The notes under the pieces: model-generated
What the model saw: the letters and a program-made list of their open reading frames with translations, nothing else
Told to the model about the DNA's origin: nothing
Databases searched by the model: none
In this document: positions 6,900 through 13,693 of the stretch, one piece after another
How the letters are laid out: every line of letters begins with the position of its first letter
Position numbering within the stretch: position 1 is the stretch's first letter
Position numbers and translations under genes: made by a program
Assembly (NCBI GenBank): GCA_021161765.1
Contig: JAGGZZ010000061.1
Coordinates: forward strand, 1-15,311
DNA length: 15,311 bases
Direction of reading: 5' to 3'
From: Candidatus Methanophagales archaeon
GTDB taxonomy: Archaea > Halobacteriota > Syntropharchaeia > Alkanophagales > Methanospirareceae

Positions 6900-8757
6900 A
6901 TTAAAAACACGATTAGGCGAGAAGAACTACCAGAAACTCATTGAAATAGATAACCCGGAACTTCATCAATTCGTTGCTAAGTATGTTGAGCTTTGCAACC
7001 CTGATAAAGTTTTCGTATGCACCGATTCGCCCGAAGATATCCAGTATGTCCGGCAAGAAGCGATAAGAGCAGGAGAGGAGATGAAACTCGCCATCGCGGG
7101 TCATACGGTTCATTTCGACGGCTATTACGACCAGGCGAGGGATAAGAAGAATACTAAGTTCCTTCTACCACCGGGTGCTGATTTGGGCGCTAATCTAAAC
7201 GCAATGGATAAGGAGGAAGGACTCAAAGAGATTCACGACATTCTGAAAGATATTATGCGGGGGCACCAGTTGTTTGTGCGGTTCTTCTGTTTGGGACCGC
7301 TCAAATCGCAATTCTCAATACCTGCTGTTCAGCTTACCGATTCGGGTTATGTGGCGCATTCAGAAGATTTGCTGTATAGACAGGGGTATGAGGAGTTCGT
7401 AAGATTGGGGCGGGATGCACAGTTCTTCAAGTTTGTACATTCGGCGGGCGAGCTGGACGAGAGGAAGACTTCCGTGGATATTGACAAACGCCGCGTGTAT
7501 ATTGACCTTGAGGATGAAACCGTGTATAGCGTGAATACGCAGTATGGCGGCAACACCATCGGACTTAAGAAGTTGGCAATGCGTACAGCGATAAATCGAG
7601 CATCAAAGGAAGGATGGCTAAACGAGCACATGTTTGTTATGGCGGTGCACGGTCCGTCGGGCAGGAAGACATATTTTACGGGGGCGTTTCCTTCTCTCTG
7701 CGGGAAGACCTCTACATCTATGCTGCCGGGGGAGAGCATCATCGGGGACGATATAGCATACATAAGGAATAAAGAAGGAGTGCCGCGTGCAGTAAATCCT
7801 GAGAGGGGAGTATTTGGAATAATACAGGGCGTGAACCCCGAGGACGACCCTCTAATCTGGAAGACGCTCCACTCTCCCGGTGAGATTATATTTTCAAACG
7901 TGCTGGTTACGGAAGAAGAAAGCGTGTTTTGGATTGGCAAGGCTGGAGAAGAGCCGAAGTGGGGAATCCATCACTCCGGTGAATGGACACCCGGAAAAAA
8001 GGATGCAGAAGGTAATGAAATTTCCCTTTCACATCCAAATGCCCGGTTTACGCTTGACCTAAAACTTTTAGAGAACTGTGATTCCGAGCTTGACAATCCA
8101 GAAGGAGTCGTAATAGGGGGGATAATATATGGCGGTAGGGACTCGGACACGAAAGTGCCGGTTGAGGAATCCTTTGACTGGACACATGGCGTTATTACGA
8201 TGGGTGCCGCACTGGAATCAGAAACGACAGCCGCAACGCTGGGGGAAGAAGGAGTGCGAAAAATTAATCCGATGAGTAACTTAGATTTCCTTTCCATACC
8301 TATTGGGAAATATATAACGAATCACTTGAACTTTGGCAGGGGGCTAAAAAACCCACCACCCATCTTCTCGGTGAACTACTTCCTAAAAGATGCGAACGGG
8401 AAATTCATGAATGACAAAACCGACAAGGCGGTCTGGCTTAAATGGATGGAATTGCGTTCTCATCACGAAGTCGAGGTAATAAAGACACCCACAGGACTCA
8501 TACCGAAATATGAAGACCTTAAAAGGTTGTTTAAACAAGTGCTCGATAAAGACTATGCCGAGAAGGACTATAATGAACAATTCACGATACGGATTACGGA
8601 GAACTTAGCCAAAATCGAGCGAGTGAAAACGTTCTACAAGACAGAGGTCCCGGATACACCGGAGATAGTATTTACAATATTGGAGGAGGAAAGGCAGCGG
8701 ATAAAGAGTGCAAGGGAAAAATACGGCGATTATATTTCGCCCAAAACGTTCCTTTAA
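6889..8757 (+). CDS. pckG: Phosphoenolpyruvate carboxykinase (GTP type)
   Basis: This 622-residue cytoplasmic enzyme converts oxaloacetate and GTP to PEP, CO2 and GDP, the entry to gluconeogenesis. Its length matches the GTP-dependent family. Visible motifs are FPSLCGKTSTSM (catalytic Cys271 with the P-loop lysine K273), GDDIAYI (metal-binding D287, D288), RAVNPERGVFG, and the substrate-binding block near residue 70 (HFDGYYDQARDKKNT). AGGAGG at 6875-6880, 8 nt upstream, fixes the ATG. The gene diverges from the Lrp/AsnC regulator and is followed by the pyruvate synthase genes, consistent with anabolic C3/C4 metabolism. T-rich stretches at 8784-8790 and 8803-8812 could end its transcript. Confidence 0.93.
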   Translation: MEDKLKTRLGEKNYQKLIEIDNPELHQFVAKYVELCNPDKVFVCTDSPEDIQYVRQEAIRAGEEMKLAIAGHTVHFDGYYDQARDKKNTKFLLPPGADLGANLNAMDKEEGLKEIHDILKDIMRGHQLFVRFFCLGPLKSQFSIPAVQLTDSGYVAHSEDLLYRQGYEEFVRLGRDAQFFKFVHSAGELDERKTSVDIDKRRVYIDLEDETVYSVNTQYGGNTIGLKKLAMRTAINRASKEGWLNEHMFVMAVHGPSGRKTYFTGAFPSLCGKTSTSMLPGESIIGDDIAYIRNKEGVPRAVNPERGVFGIIQGVNPEDDPLIWKTLHSPGEIIFSNVLVTEEESVFWIGKAGEEPKWGIHHSGEWTPGKKDAEGNEISLSHPNARFTLDLKLLENCDSELDNPEGVVIGGIIYGGRDSDTKVPVEESFDWTHGVITMGAALESETTAATLGEEGVRKINPMSNLDFLSIPIGKYITNHLNFGRGLKNPPPIFSVNYFLKDANGKFMNDKTDKAVWLKWMELRSHHEVEVIKTPTGLIPKYEDLKRLFKQVLDKDYAEKDYNEQFTIRITENLAKIERVKTFYKTEVPDTPEIVFTILEEERQRIKSAREKYGDYISPKTFL

Positions 8758-8773
8758 AAAAGAAAGCTTTGCC

Positions 8774-8826
8774 AAAAGAAATAGTTTTTCTTTTAGCACA
8801 GGTTTTCTTTTTGATAAAAAAGAAAA
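8774..8826 (+). repeat. T/A-rich hairpin element before porC
   Basis: Bases 8774-8800 match 10159-10185 at 25 of 27 positions (shared core gtttttcttttagcaca). They are followed by a stem of 10 bp: ttttcttttt (8803-8812) pairs with aaaaagaaaa (8817-8826) around gata. It lies between the PEPCK stop and the porC start. The T tracts could terminate PEPCK transcripts. Confidence 0.65.
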
Positions 8827-8837
8827 AGTGTATTGAA

Positions 8838-9383
8838 ATGATAGAGATATGTATATATGGAAGAGGGGGGCAAGGAGGAGTTACGTTAGCAGAGTTAGTC
8901 GCACATGCAGCCATCTTAGAGGGTAAACATGCGCAGTCAATGCCTTCTTTTGGTCCTGAGAGGCGGGGAGCACCCGTTCTTGCATTCTTGCGCGTGGACG
9001 AAACAGAACGAATAAAAGTCAGAGCAGAGATAAAAGAGCCCGATGTGCTGCTCGTGCTTGACCCTGGTCTGCTAGGGGTTGGCGATGTCGTTTCACGGCT
9101 TAAAAAGGAGGGAATGGCAATACTCAACACGATAAAATCGCATGAGGAGATGAAAACAAAAATAGAGGCGAATAAAATGGCAACCGTAGATGCAATGGGC
9201 ATTGCGAGGGCGGTTCTGGGGTTGCCTATTGTCAATACGACGATGATAGGAGCGCTGGTAAAAGCAACGGGAATAGTTAAGTTGGCGTCCCTGGAGGCGC
9301 CAATGGAAGAACGTTTTGGAAAGGTTGCGGCGAAGAACATCGCAGCGATGAGAAAAGCGTATGAGGAAACGGTGGTCAGTTGA
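8838..9383 (+). CDS. porC: Pyruvate:ferredoxin oxidoreductase (pyruvate synthase), gamma subunit
   Basis: This 181-residue subunit opens with the gamma-family signature MIEICIYGRGGQGGVTLAE and continues with MPSFGPERRGAPVLAFLRV, both typical of the POR/KOR gamma domain. In the complex it contributes to CoA handling and subunit packing rather than carrying clusters. The enzyme reversibly joins acetyl-CoA, CO2 and reduced ferredoxin to pyruvate and CoA. I take the ATG at 8838; an in-frame ATG at 8769 would add 23 residues encoded by the hairpin element. No clear ribosome site is visible. The gene is first in the order gamma-delta-alpha-beta, standard for archaeal Por operons. It is called porG in some schemes. 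Confidence 0.88.
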   Translation: MIEICIYGRGGQGGVTLAELVAHAAILEGKHAQSMPSFGPERRGAPVLAFLRVDETERIKVRAEIKEPDVLLVLDPGLLGVGDVVSRLKKEGMAILNTIKSHEEMKTKIEANKMATVDAMGIARAVLGLPIVNTTMIGALVKATGIVKLASLEAPMEERFGKVAAKNIAAMRKAYEETVVS

Positions 9384-9423
9384 GCAAAAATGCAAAGTGC
9401 AAATTGAAAAAATAAAAAAGAGA

Positions 9424-9518
9424 GAAAATAAATTATTGACACAGATTAACACAGATTAACGCAGATTAACACGGATGATAAAAATCAAATCCGCGTAAAT
9501 CCATGTTAATCCGCGTCT
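9424..9518 (+). repeat. Inverted-repeat element, copy B
   Basis: The flank gaaaataaattattg (9424-9438) is shared with the copies at 13596 and 14804. The left arm (9439-9476) has one extra 10-bp unit, giving four acagattaac-type units. The loop is only 12 nt (9477-9488) and the right arm is 9489-9516. It fills the gap between porC and porD and ends 20 nt before the porD ATG, so it forms part of the leader if the genes are co-transcribed. Confidence 0.85.
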
Positions 9519-9537
9519 TAAATAGAAGGTAGAAAAA

Positions 9538-9828
9538 ATGGGCGGAGAAAAATTAGGCTGGAAAGACCTGGAACTTGGCTGTGTGGTTACCGAGCCCGGA
9601 AGTGCTGGCGAGTACAAAACAGGTGATTGGCGGTCGGAAAGGCCAGTTCGTGAGAACGAGAAGTGCATAAAATGCGGGATATGCTATATCTACTGTCCGG
9701 AGGCGTGCATTGAGGAAACCGAAGATGGATTCTTTGAAGCCAATTTGTATTATTGCAAGGGATGCGGGATCTGCGCGCATGAATGCCCAAGAGGCGTAAT
9801 AACGATGGTTGAGGAAGTGGAGGAATAG
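9538..9828 (+). CDS. porD: Pyruvate:ferredoxin oxidoreductase, delta subunit (2x[4Fe-4S] ferredoxin)
   Basis: This 96-residue subunit has two classical cluster motifs, C43-IKC-GIC-YIYCP (C43, C46, C49, C53) and C73-KGC-GIC-AHECP (C73, C76, C79, C83). C57 and C15 are additional. The N-terminal extension (LGWKDLELGCVVTEPGSAGEYKTGDWR) is typical of PorD of the pyruvate enzyme. It passes electrons between the active site on the beta subunit and external ferredoxin. A weak GAAGGT lies 7 nt before the ATG, immediately after repeat copy B. Confidence 0.9.
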   Translation: MGGEKLGWKDLELGCVVTEPGSAGEYKTGDWRSERPVRENEKCIKCGICYIYCPEACIEETEDGFFEANLYYCKGCGICAHECPRGVITMVEEVEE

Positions 9829-9855
9829 AGGATACAGGATAAACCAGCAAAAATC

Positions 9856-10044
9856 GTGAGGCGCAAAGTGGAGAAGCAACAGCTGAGGGAAAAAATAAAA
9901 GAGGAAAGAGAGAGAGAATGGATAGGAGAAGCATTAAGAGCGAGAAAATTCTCAGGAATCGAAACATTTGAGCAGGGCTTAAGTCTTATTGATTTTGCAA
10001 TTAGGGCGGCGAAAAATGCGAAGCATCGAAGAAATAGAAGATAA
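9856..10044 (+). pseudogene. Small ORF, possibly the first gene of a decayed two-gene module
   Basis: From a GTG start this frame encodes 62 residues. It is very basic and charged at both ends, with a central helix-prone stretch (WIGEALRARKFSGIETFEQGLSLIDFAIRAAK). The frame is open back to the porD stop, so the true start is unclear and the gene may be truncated at its 5' end. I do not recognise a named family. It overlaps the start of the remnant at 10016, the arrangement seen in small-protein/partner pairs such as toxin-antitoxin modules. It interrupts the otherwise standard Por gene order. Confidence 0.4.
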
Positions 10045-10132
10045 AACTTCAATGGTATGATTGGATATAAAGGGAATCTACAATGAAAATGACCGGATAA
10101 CGCTGGAAAGAAGAATGAAGGAGGTTGGTTAG
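10016..10132 (+). pseudogene. Internally deleted gene remnant, possibly of a nucleotidyltransferase-type protein
   Basis: The ATG at 10016 opens MRSIEEIEDKTSMV, then a TGA at 10058-10060, then in the same frame LDIKGIYNENDRITLERRMKEVG and a TAG at 10130-10132. The first part resembles the start, and the second (DIKGI......LE..MKEVG) the end, of archaeal nucleotidyltransferase-like (AbiEii/MNT-type) proteins. I infer that the middle has been lost. The head overlaps the previous ORF, as in paired modules. The resemblance is from memory and short, so the family name is tentative. Confidence 0.4.
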
Positions 10133-10158
10133 CGGAAAAACCGAAAATTATTTCAATC

Positions 10159-10220
10159 AAAAGAAACGGTTTTTCTTTTAGCACAAACCTTTTCTTAAAA
10201 AGAAAAGGTTTAGCAAAGAA
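10159..10220 (+). repeat. T/A-rich hairpin element before porA
   Basis: Bases 10159-10185 match 8774-8800 at 25 of 27 positions. They run into a perfect hairpin: aaaccttttctt (10185-10196) pairs with aagaaaaggttt (10200-10211) around aaa. The palindrome extends imperfectly outward (tttctttt-agcac / agcaaagaaa). It ends at the porA ATG, so the stem would lie right at the translation start and includes the only ribosome-site-like aaggtt (10205-10210). Confidence 0.7.
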
Positions 10221-11408
10221 ATGAAGAAAGAAAAAGTAGTGGGTCTGGAAGGTTCTTTTGCTGTTTCCGAAGCGGTTCGGATGGCAAATGCAGATGTTAT
10301 TGCCGCATATCCGATTACACCGCAGACGCATATCGTAGAAAGATTATCAGAAATGGTAGCAGAGGGCGAGCTGGATGCCGAGTTCATCTGCGTTGAGAGC
10401 GAGCATAGTGCGATGAGCGCATGTGTAGGTGCATCGGCAGGAGGAGCACGCGTGTTTACGTGCACTGCGGGTCAGGGCTTGGAATTAATGCATGAAGTGC
10501 TGTACATACCCTCTTCAATGAGGCTGCCTGTGGTTGCGGTGGTAGCGAACCGTGCCTTATCAGCGCCACTCTCTGTGTGGTGCGACCATTCAGATATGAT
10601 GGCTGTTCGGGATATAGGCTGGATACAGATGTTGGCAGAGAACAACCAGCAGGCATTTGATTTGACGCTGTGTGCGTTTCGAATAGCGGAGGATAATGAG
10701 GTTTTGTTCCCCACGATGGTGCATATTGACGGTTTTCATCTGTCACACGTAATCGAAGATATGCGCTTGCCGGATGCGGAAGAAGTAGCGGGATTCATTC
10801 CTGACTACAAACATCCTTTTGCGTTAGACCCGGACAAGCCAGTGAGTATGGGCTGTTATGGTCCGCCGTTTATATATCCGGAGACAAAGCGCGCGCAGGA
10901 AGTCGCATTTGAGAAAGTAATGCCGAAAATATTAGAGACATGGAAAGTGTTTGGCGACCGTTTCGGCAGGTATTACGCACCGGTTGAGAAATACCGGATG
11001 GGAGATGCGAAAATTGCGCTATTGACAATGGGAAGTTACAGTGAGACGGCAATGCTTGCGATAGATGAACTGCGAGCTAAAGGAGAGGATGTAGGACTTA
11101 TAAGATTACGATTGTGGCGACCTTTTCCATTCAAGGAGTTCAGAGAGGCAGTAAAGGGCGTGGAGGTGCTTGTGGTGTTAGACCGCTGTGTATCGTTTGG
11201 AATGGGCGGTCCTGTCTGCTCAGAGGTAAAATCAGCATTGTATGACCAGCAAAAGAAACCGCATGTGGTAGGTTTTATCGGTGGGCTTGGGGGACGCGAT
11301 ATACCGATAGAAGGATTTGAATATATGATACAGAGTGCTTTGGAAAAAGTGAAAGCAATAGAGCGAGGAGAGGAAGTCGAGACGGAAATGATAGGAATAA
11401 GAGAGTGA
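10221..11408 (+). CDS. porA: Pyruvate:ferredoxin oxidoreductase, alpha subunit
   Basis: This 395-residue subunit has an N-terminal pyrimidine-binding (domain I) part with AAYPITPQTHIVE, CVESEHSAMSACVGASAGGARVFTCTAGQGLELMHEVLYIPSSMRLPVVAV, and NRALSAPLSVWCDHSDMMAVRD. A transketolase-C-like domain follows from about residue 250 (IALLTMGSYSETAMLAIDELRAKGEDVGLIRLRLWRPFP). The YPITP motif and the RALS.PLS.W.DHSD block are those of the pyruvate enzyme rather than of the 2-oxoglutarate one. The alpha subunit binds pyruvate and half of the thiamine-diphosphate site; the beta subunit completes it. The start is flush with the hairpin element. Confidence 0.92.
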   Translation: MKKEKVVGLEGSFAVSEAVRMANADVIAAYPITPQTHIVERLSEMVAEGELDAEFICVESEHSAMSACVGASAGGARVFTCTAGQGLELMHEVLYIPSSMRLPVVAVVANRALSAPLSVWCDHSDMMAVRDIGWIQMLAENNQQAFDLTLCAFRIAEDNEVLFPTMVHIDGFHLSHVIEDMRLPDAEEVAGFIPDYKHPFALDPDKPVSMGCYGPPFIYPETKRAQEVAFEKVMPKILETWKVFGDRFGRYYAPVEKYRMGDAKIALLTMGSYSETAMLAIDELRAKGEDVGLIRLRLWRPFPFKEFREAVKGVEVLVVLDRCVSFGMGGPVCSEVKSALYDQQKKPHVVGFIGGLGGRDIPIEGFEYMIQSALEKVKAIERGEEVETEMIGIRE

Positions 11409-11432
11409 GGGGGAAGAGATGAAAAATTATTA

Positions 11433-11520
11433 ACCACAGATTACACAGATTAACACAGATGATAAGAATCAACACTGTTAGACTAAAATAAATCTGCGTA
11501 AATCAGTGTAAATCTGTGTC
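11433..11520 (+). repeat. Inverted-repeat element, copy C (complete)
   Basis: The left arm is 11433-11460, the loop is 31 nt (11461-11491) and the right arm 11492-11519. The right arm is identical over 28 nt to that of copy A, 11.4 kb away, and the loop differs at 3 positions. The gaaaataaattat left flank of the other copies is replaced by gaaaaattatta. The element fills the porA-porB gap. Confidence 0.88.
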
Positions 11521-11554
11521 TGCTCAAATGGAAGGAGGCTATGCTTTATATACA

Positions 11555-13597
11555 ATGACAAAAAAGAAAGAAGAAACGGATTTGTTTGTGCCGAGGCTGG
11601 TTACAACTGAAGAGAACTTCGCTCCCGGGCATCGAGCGTGTATAGGCTGTGGCGAGGCGCTTGCGGTTCGGCACGTGTGCAAAGCGCTGGGAAGAAACGT
11701 GATTATCGTTAATGCTACAGGATGTATAGAGGTTTTCTCATCGGTGTTGCCACAAACTTCGTGGCGCGTCCCCTGGATTCACACGATATTTGAGAATGTG
11801 GGAGCGGTGGTGTCAGGTATAGAGTCGGCGTATAAAGCGAGGGTAAGAAAAGGTAAAATACCTGATAAGAACGTAAAATTTGTCGGATTCGCAGGTGACG
11901 GCGGCACTTCGGATATAGGATTGCAGGCATTGTCAGGCGCTATGGAGCGCGGGCATAACTTTTTATATTGCTGTTTTGATAACGAAGCGTATATGAATTG
12001 TCTGCCTTCTTCCTCCTTGATAATGACTGAAGAAGGTCTGAAGAGGATAATAGAACTAAAAAAAGGGGAAAAAGTATATGCTTTTGATCAGAAGAATCAT
12101 GAGTTGGTCGTGAAGAGATGTGAGGGGGTATTCGATAACGGCACGAGAGAGATATATGAATTGAGAACGTTACATCACCAGATAGAAGCGACACCTAACC
12201 ATCCGTTTCTGGTTTTGAAGAGGAGTGGAAGGGGAAGAGAAAATGAGTTGATGTGGAAAATACTTTCGGATATACGCCCGGGGGATATGGTAGTTGTTCT
12301 GAAAGATTTAGGTGAAGGAGAACCGTATAAATTCGACCCGATTAGAAAAACGGTAGTTGGCGATTACAAAGTCACGCATGTAAATGAAATAGAATTACCT
12401 GCAGGGACCAGTCCGGATTTGATGAAATATCTGGGCATTTATGTCGGCGATGGATGGACGAGAGTAAAGAAGGGAGAAATTGGTTTTGCACTACCTGAGG
12501 GGACGGAAGAAAGAAATGCATTGATTCAACTACATTCGGATATTTTCGGCAACAGCATAGGTCGAGAAGATGAAATGTATGTGTACATAAATTCAGTGAA
12601 TCTGGCTAAATTTATTGACCACTTGGGTTTTGGTTCGGGTGCAAAAGACAAAACAATACCTGGGTGGGTATTTACACTTCCGAAGGATGAAAAAGAATCC
12701 TTTGTTGCGGGATTACTCTTATCGGATGGCTACAAAACGGGCAATAGTTCGAGATATGTGTCTGCGAGCAAAGAGCTGCTCAAGCGATTAAGATTATTAT
12801 TGCAAACAATGGAATACAGAGTAGGAAAAATTCACCTACAAAGAAAGGAAAGAGGGACCGTATGTGTTGATAGAACACTTCTAAAAGATGCTGAGTGGGG
12901 GGCTATAGCATTCAGCAAGAGGAATGCATGGAATACTGAGAAGTATTTGTCACAATACAAGTACCAGAATTTTTTGATAGAAAGCGAGCATTTTGAAATG
13001 GAAGAAGTGAAGGAAGTGAGAGCGGCGGGAAAAGAGCCTACTTTTGATTTGCACGTGGAAGATGCGCATAATTTCATTGCGGACGGTGTCGTGGTGCATA
13101 ATACGGGCATACAAAGGTCTTCTTCAACGCCTTACGGTGCGTGGACAACCACCGCACCCGTAGGAAAGAAAAGCATTGGACAGGCGACGTGGAAGAAGAA
13201 CATGCCCGAAATCGCGGTTGCACATAAGATACCCTACGTGGCGACGGCTTGTCCTTCGTATCCGTTTGACTTGATGGATAAAGTTAAAAGAGGGTTAGAA
13301 ATCGAAGGACCTGCTTATGTGCACATACTTTCTCCCTGTCCTACGGGCTGGCGGTCACCGCCGGAACTAACGATAGAAATAGGTCGGCTGGCAGTGGAGA
13401 CGGGTGTTTTCCCGCTTTACGAGGTAATCAACGGCGAATATCGGTTGAGTTTTGATTTCACGGACTTGAAACCTGTGCGTGAATACATGAAACCGCAAAG
13501 GCGGTTCAGGCATCTTACGGAGGATGTTATAGAGAAGATACAGGCACGGGTGGAGGAGGAGTATGCGAAACTGAGGGAGAAGGCGGGGGTGAAATGA
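11555..13597 (+). CDS. porB: Pyruvate:ferredoxin oxidoreductase, beta subunit, interrupted by an intein
   Basis: The precursor is 680 residues from the ATG at 11555; removing the 368-residue intein leaves a 312-residue subunit, a normal PorB length. The N-extein has HRACIGCGEALAVRH (cysteines for the proximal [4Fe-4S] cluster), NATGCIEVFSS, and the thiamine-diphosphate motif GDGGTSDIG...DNEAYMN. The C-extein resumes with TGIQRSSSTPYGAWTTT and ends with PAYVHILSPCPTGWRSPPE. The beta subunit binds thiamine diphosphate-Mg and a [4Fe-4S] cluster. The frame is open upstream to a GTG at 11516 and an ATG at 11528. I prefer 11555 because the GTG lies inside the repeat and family members start near this point. 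The only GGAGG (11534-11538) is 16 nt away, so the start is not certain. Confidence 0.92.
   Translation: MTKKKEETDLFVPRLVTTEENFAPGHRACIGCGEALAVRHVCKALGRNVIIVNATGCIEVFSSVLPQTSWRVPWIHTIFENVGAVVSGIESAYKARVRKGKIPDKNVKFVGFAGDGGTSDIGLQALSGAMERGHNFLYCCFDNEAYMNCLPSSSLIMTEEGLKRIIELKKGEKVYAFDQKNHELVVKRCEGVFDNGTREIYELRTLHHQIEATPNHPFLVLKRSGRGRENELMWKILSDIRPGDMVVVLKDLGEGEPYKFDPIRKTVVGDYKVTHVNEIELPAGTSPDLMKYLGIYVGDGWTRVKKGEIGFALPEGTEERNALIQLHSDIFGNSIGREDEMYVYINSVNLAKFIDHLGFGSGAKDKTIPGWVFTLPKDEKESFVAGLLLSDGYKTGNSSRYVSASKELLKRLRLLLQTMEYRVGKIHLQRKERGTVCVDRTLLKDAEWGAIAFSKRNAWNTEKYLSQYKYQNFLIESEHFEMEEVKEVRAAGKEPTFDLHVEDAHNFIADGVVVHNTGIQRSSSTPYGAWTTTAPVGKKSIGQATWKKNMPEIAVAHKIPYVATACPSYPFDLMDKVKRGLEIEGPAYVHILSPCPTGWRSPPELTIEIGRLAVETGVFPLYEVINGEYRLSFDFTDLKPVREYMKPQRRFRHLTEDVIEKIQARVEEEYAKLREKAGVK
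11999..13102 (+). other. Intein with LAGLIDADG homing endonuclease in PorB
   Basis: This 368-residue in-frame insertion lies between extein residues Asn and Thr of DNEAYMN/TGIQRS. Splicing block A is CLPSSSLIMTEEGLKRI with Cys1 as nucleophile. Block B is EATPNHPFLV (T65, H68 in intein numbering). Block F is PTFDLHVEDAHNFIADGVV, and block G is VVHN followed by Thr+1. The two dodecapeptides YLGIYVGDGW (D151) and FVAGLLLSDGY (D243) keep their catalytic aspartates, so the endonuclease looks intact. All splicing residues are present, so the mature subunit can be restored. The host gene is single-copy here and the frame is uninterrupted. Confidence 0.95.
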
Positions 13598-13680
13598 AAA
13601 ATAAATTATAGACACAGATTAACACAGATTAACGCAGATAGATGATAAAAATCAACAATAAAAAATAATGTAAATCCGGA
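13596..13680 (+). repeat. Inverted-repeat element, copy D (right arm decayed)
   Basis: The left flank gaaaaataaattatag is followed by acacagattaac-acagattaac-gcagata from 13612 and a gataaaaatcaa loop core identical to that of copy B. The right arm is reduced to atgtaaatccgga. It fills the porB-frhB gap, and its degraded end supplies the GGAGTGA ribosome site of the next gene. Confidence 0.75.
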
Positions 13681-13693
13681 GTGAAAGCGAAAA

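Noticed and set aside
7347..7940. Long open frame antisense to PEP carboxykinase (197 codons)
   Set aside because: The plus-strand frame is an unmistakable PEPCK with intact motifs. The antisense translation resembles nothing.
8769..8837. ATG at 8769 as the porC start
   Set aside because: The 23 added residues (lysine- and phenylalanine-rich) are encoded by the repeat hairpin, and the family begins at MIEICIYGRGGQGG.
8672..9442. Long open frame antisense to porC (256 codons)
   Set aside because: Low-complexity translation without family features. It is the shadow of porC and the hairpin element.
9439..9476. Tandem acagattaac units as a CRISPR array
   Set aside because: Units are 10 bp with no spacers, and the arms pair with a downstream inverted copy.
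11516..11554. GTG at 11516 as the PorB start
   Set aside because: It lies within the right arm of repeat copy C and would translate repeat sequence. Family members do not need these residues.
11555..13597. PorB as two split genes or a frameshifted gene
   Set aside because: The frame is continuous, and the extra 368 residues have every intein block with correct N- and C-terminal splice residues.
8838..13597. 2-oxoglutarate or other 2-oxoacid ferredoxin oxidoreductase instead of pyruvate
   Set aside because: Separate gamma and delta subunits in the order C-D-A-B, the PorD N-terminal extension, and the PorA/PorB signatures (RALSAPLSVW..HSD, DNEAYMN-TGIQRS) fit the pyruvate enzyme best. Substrate is still an inference.
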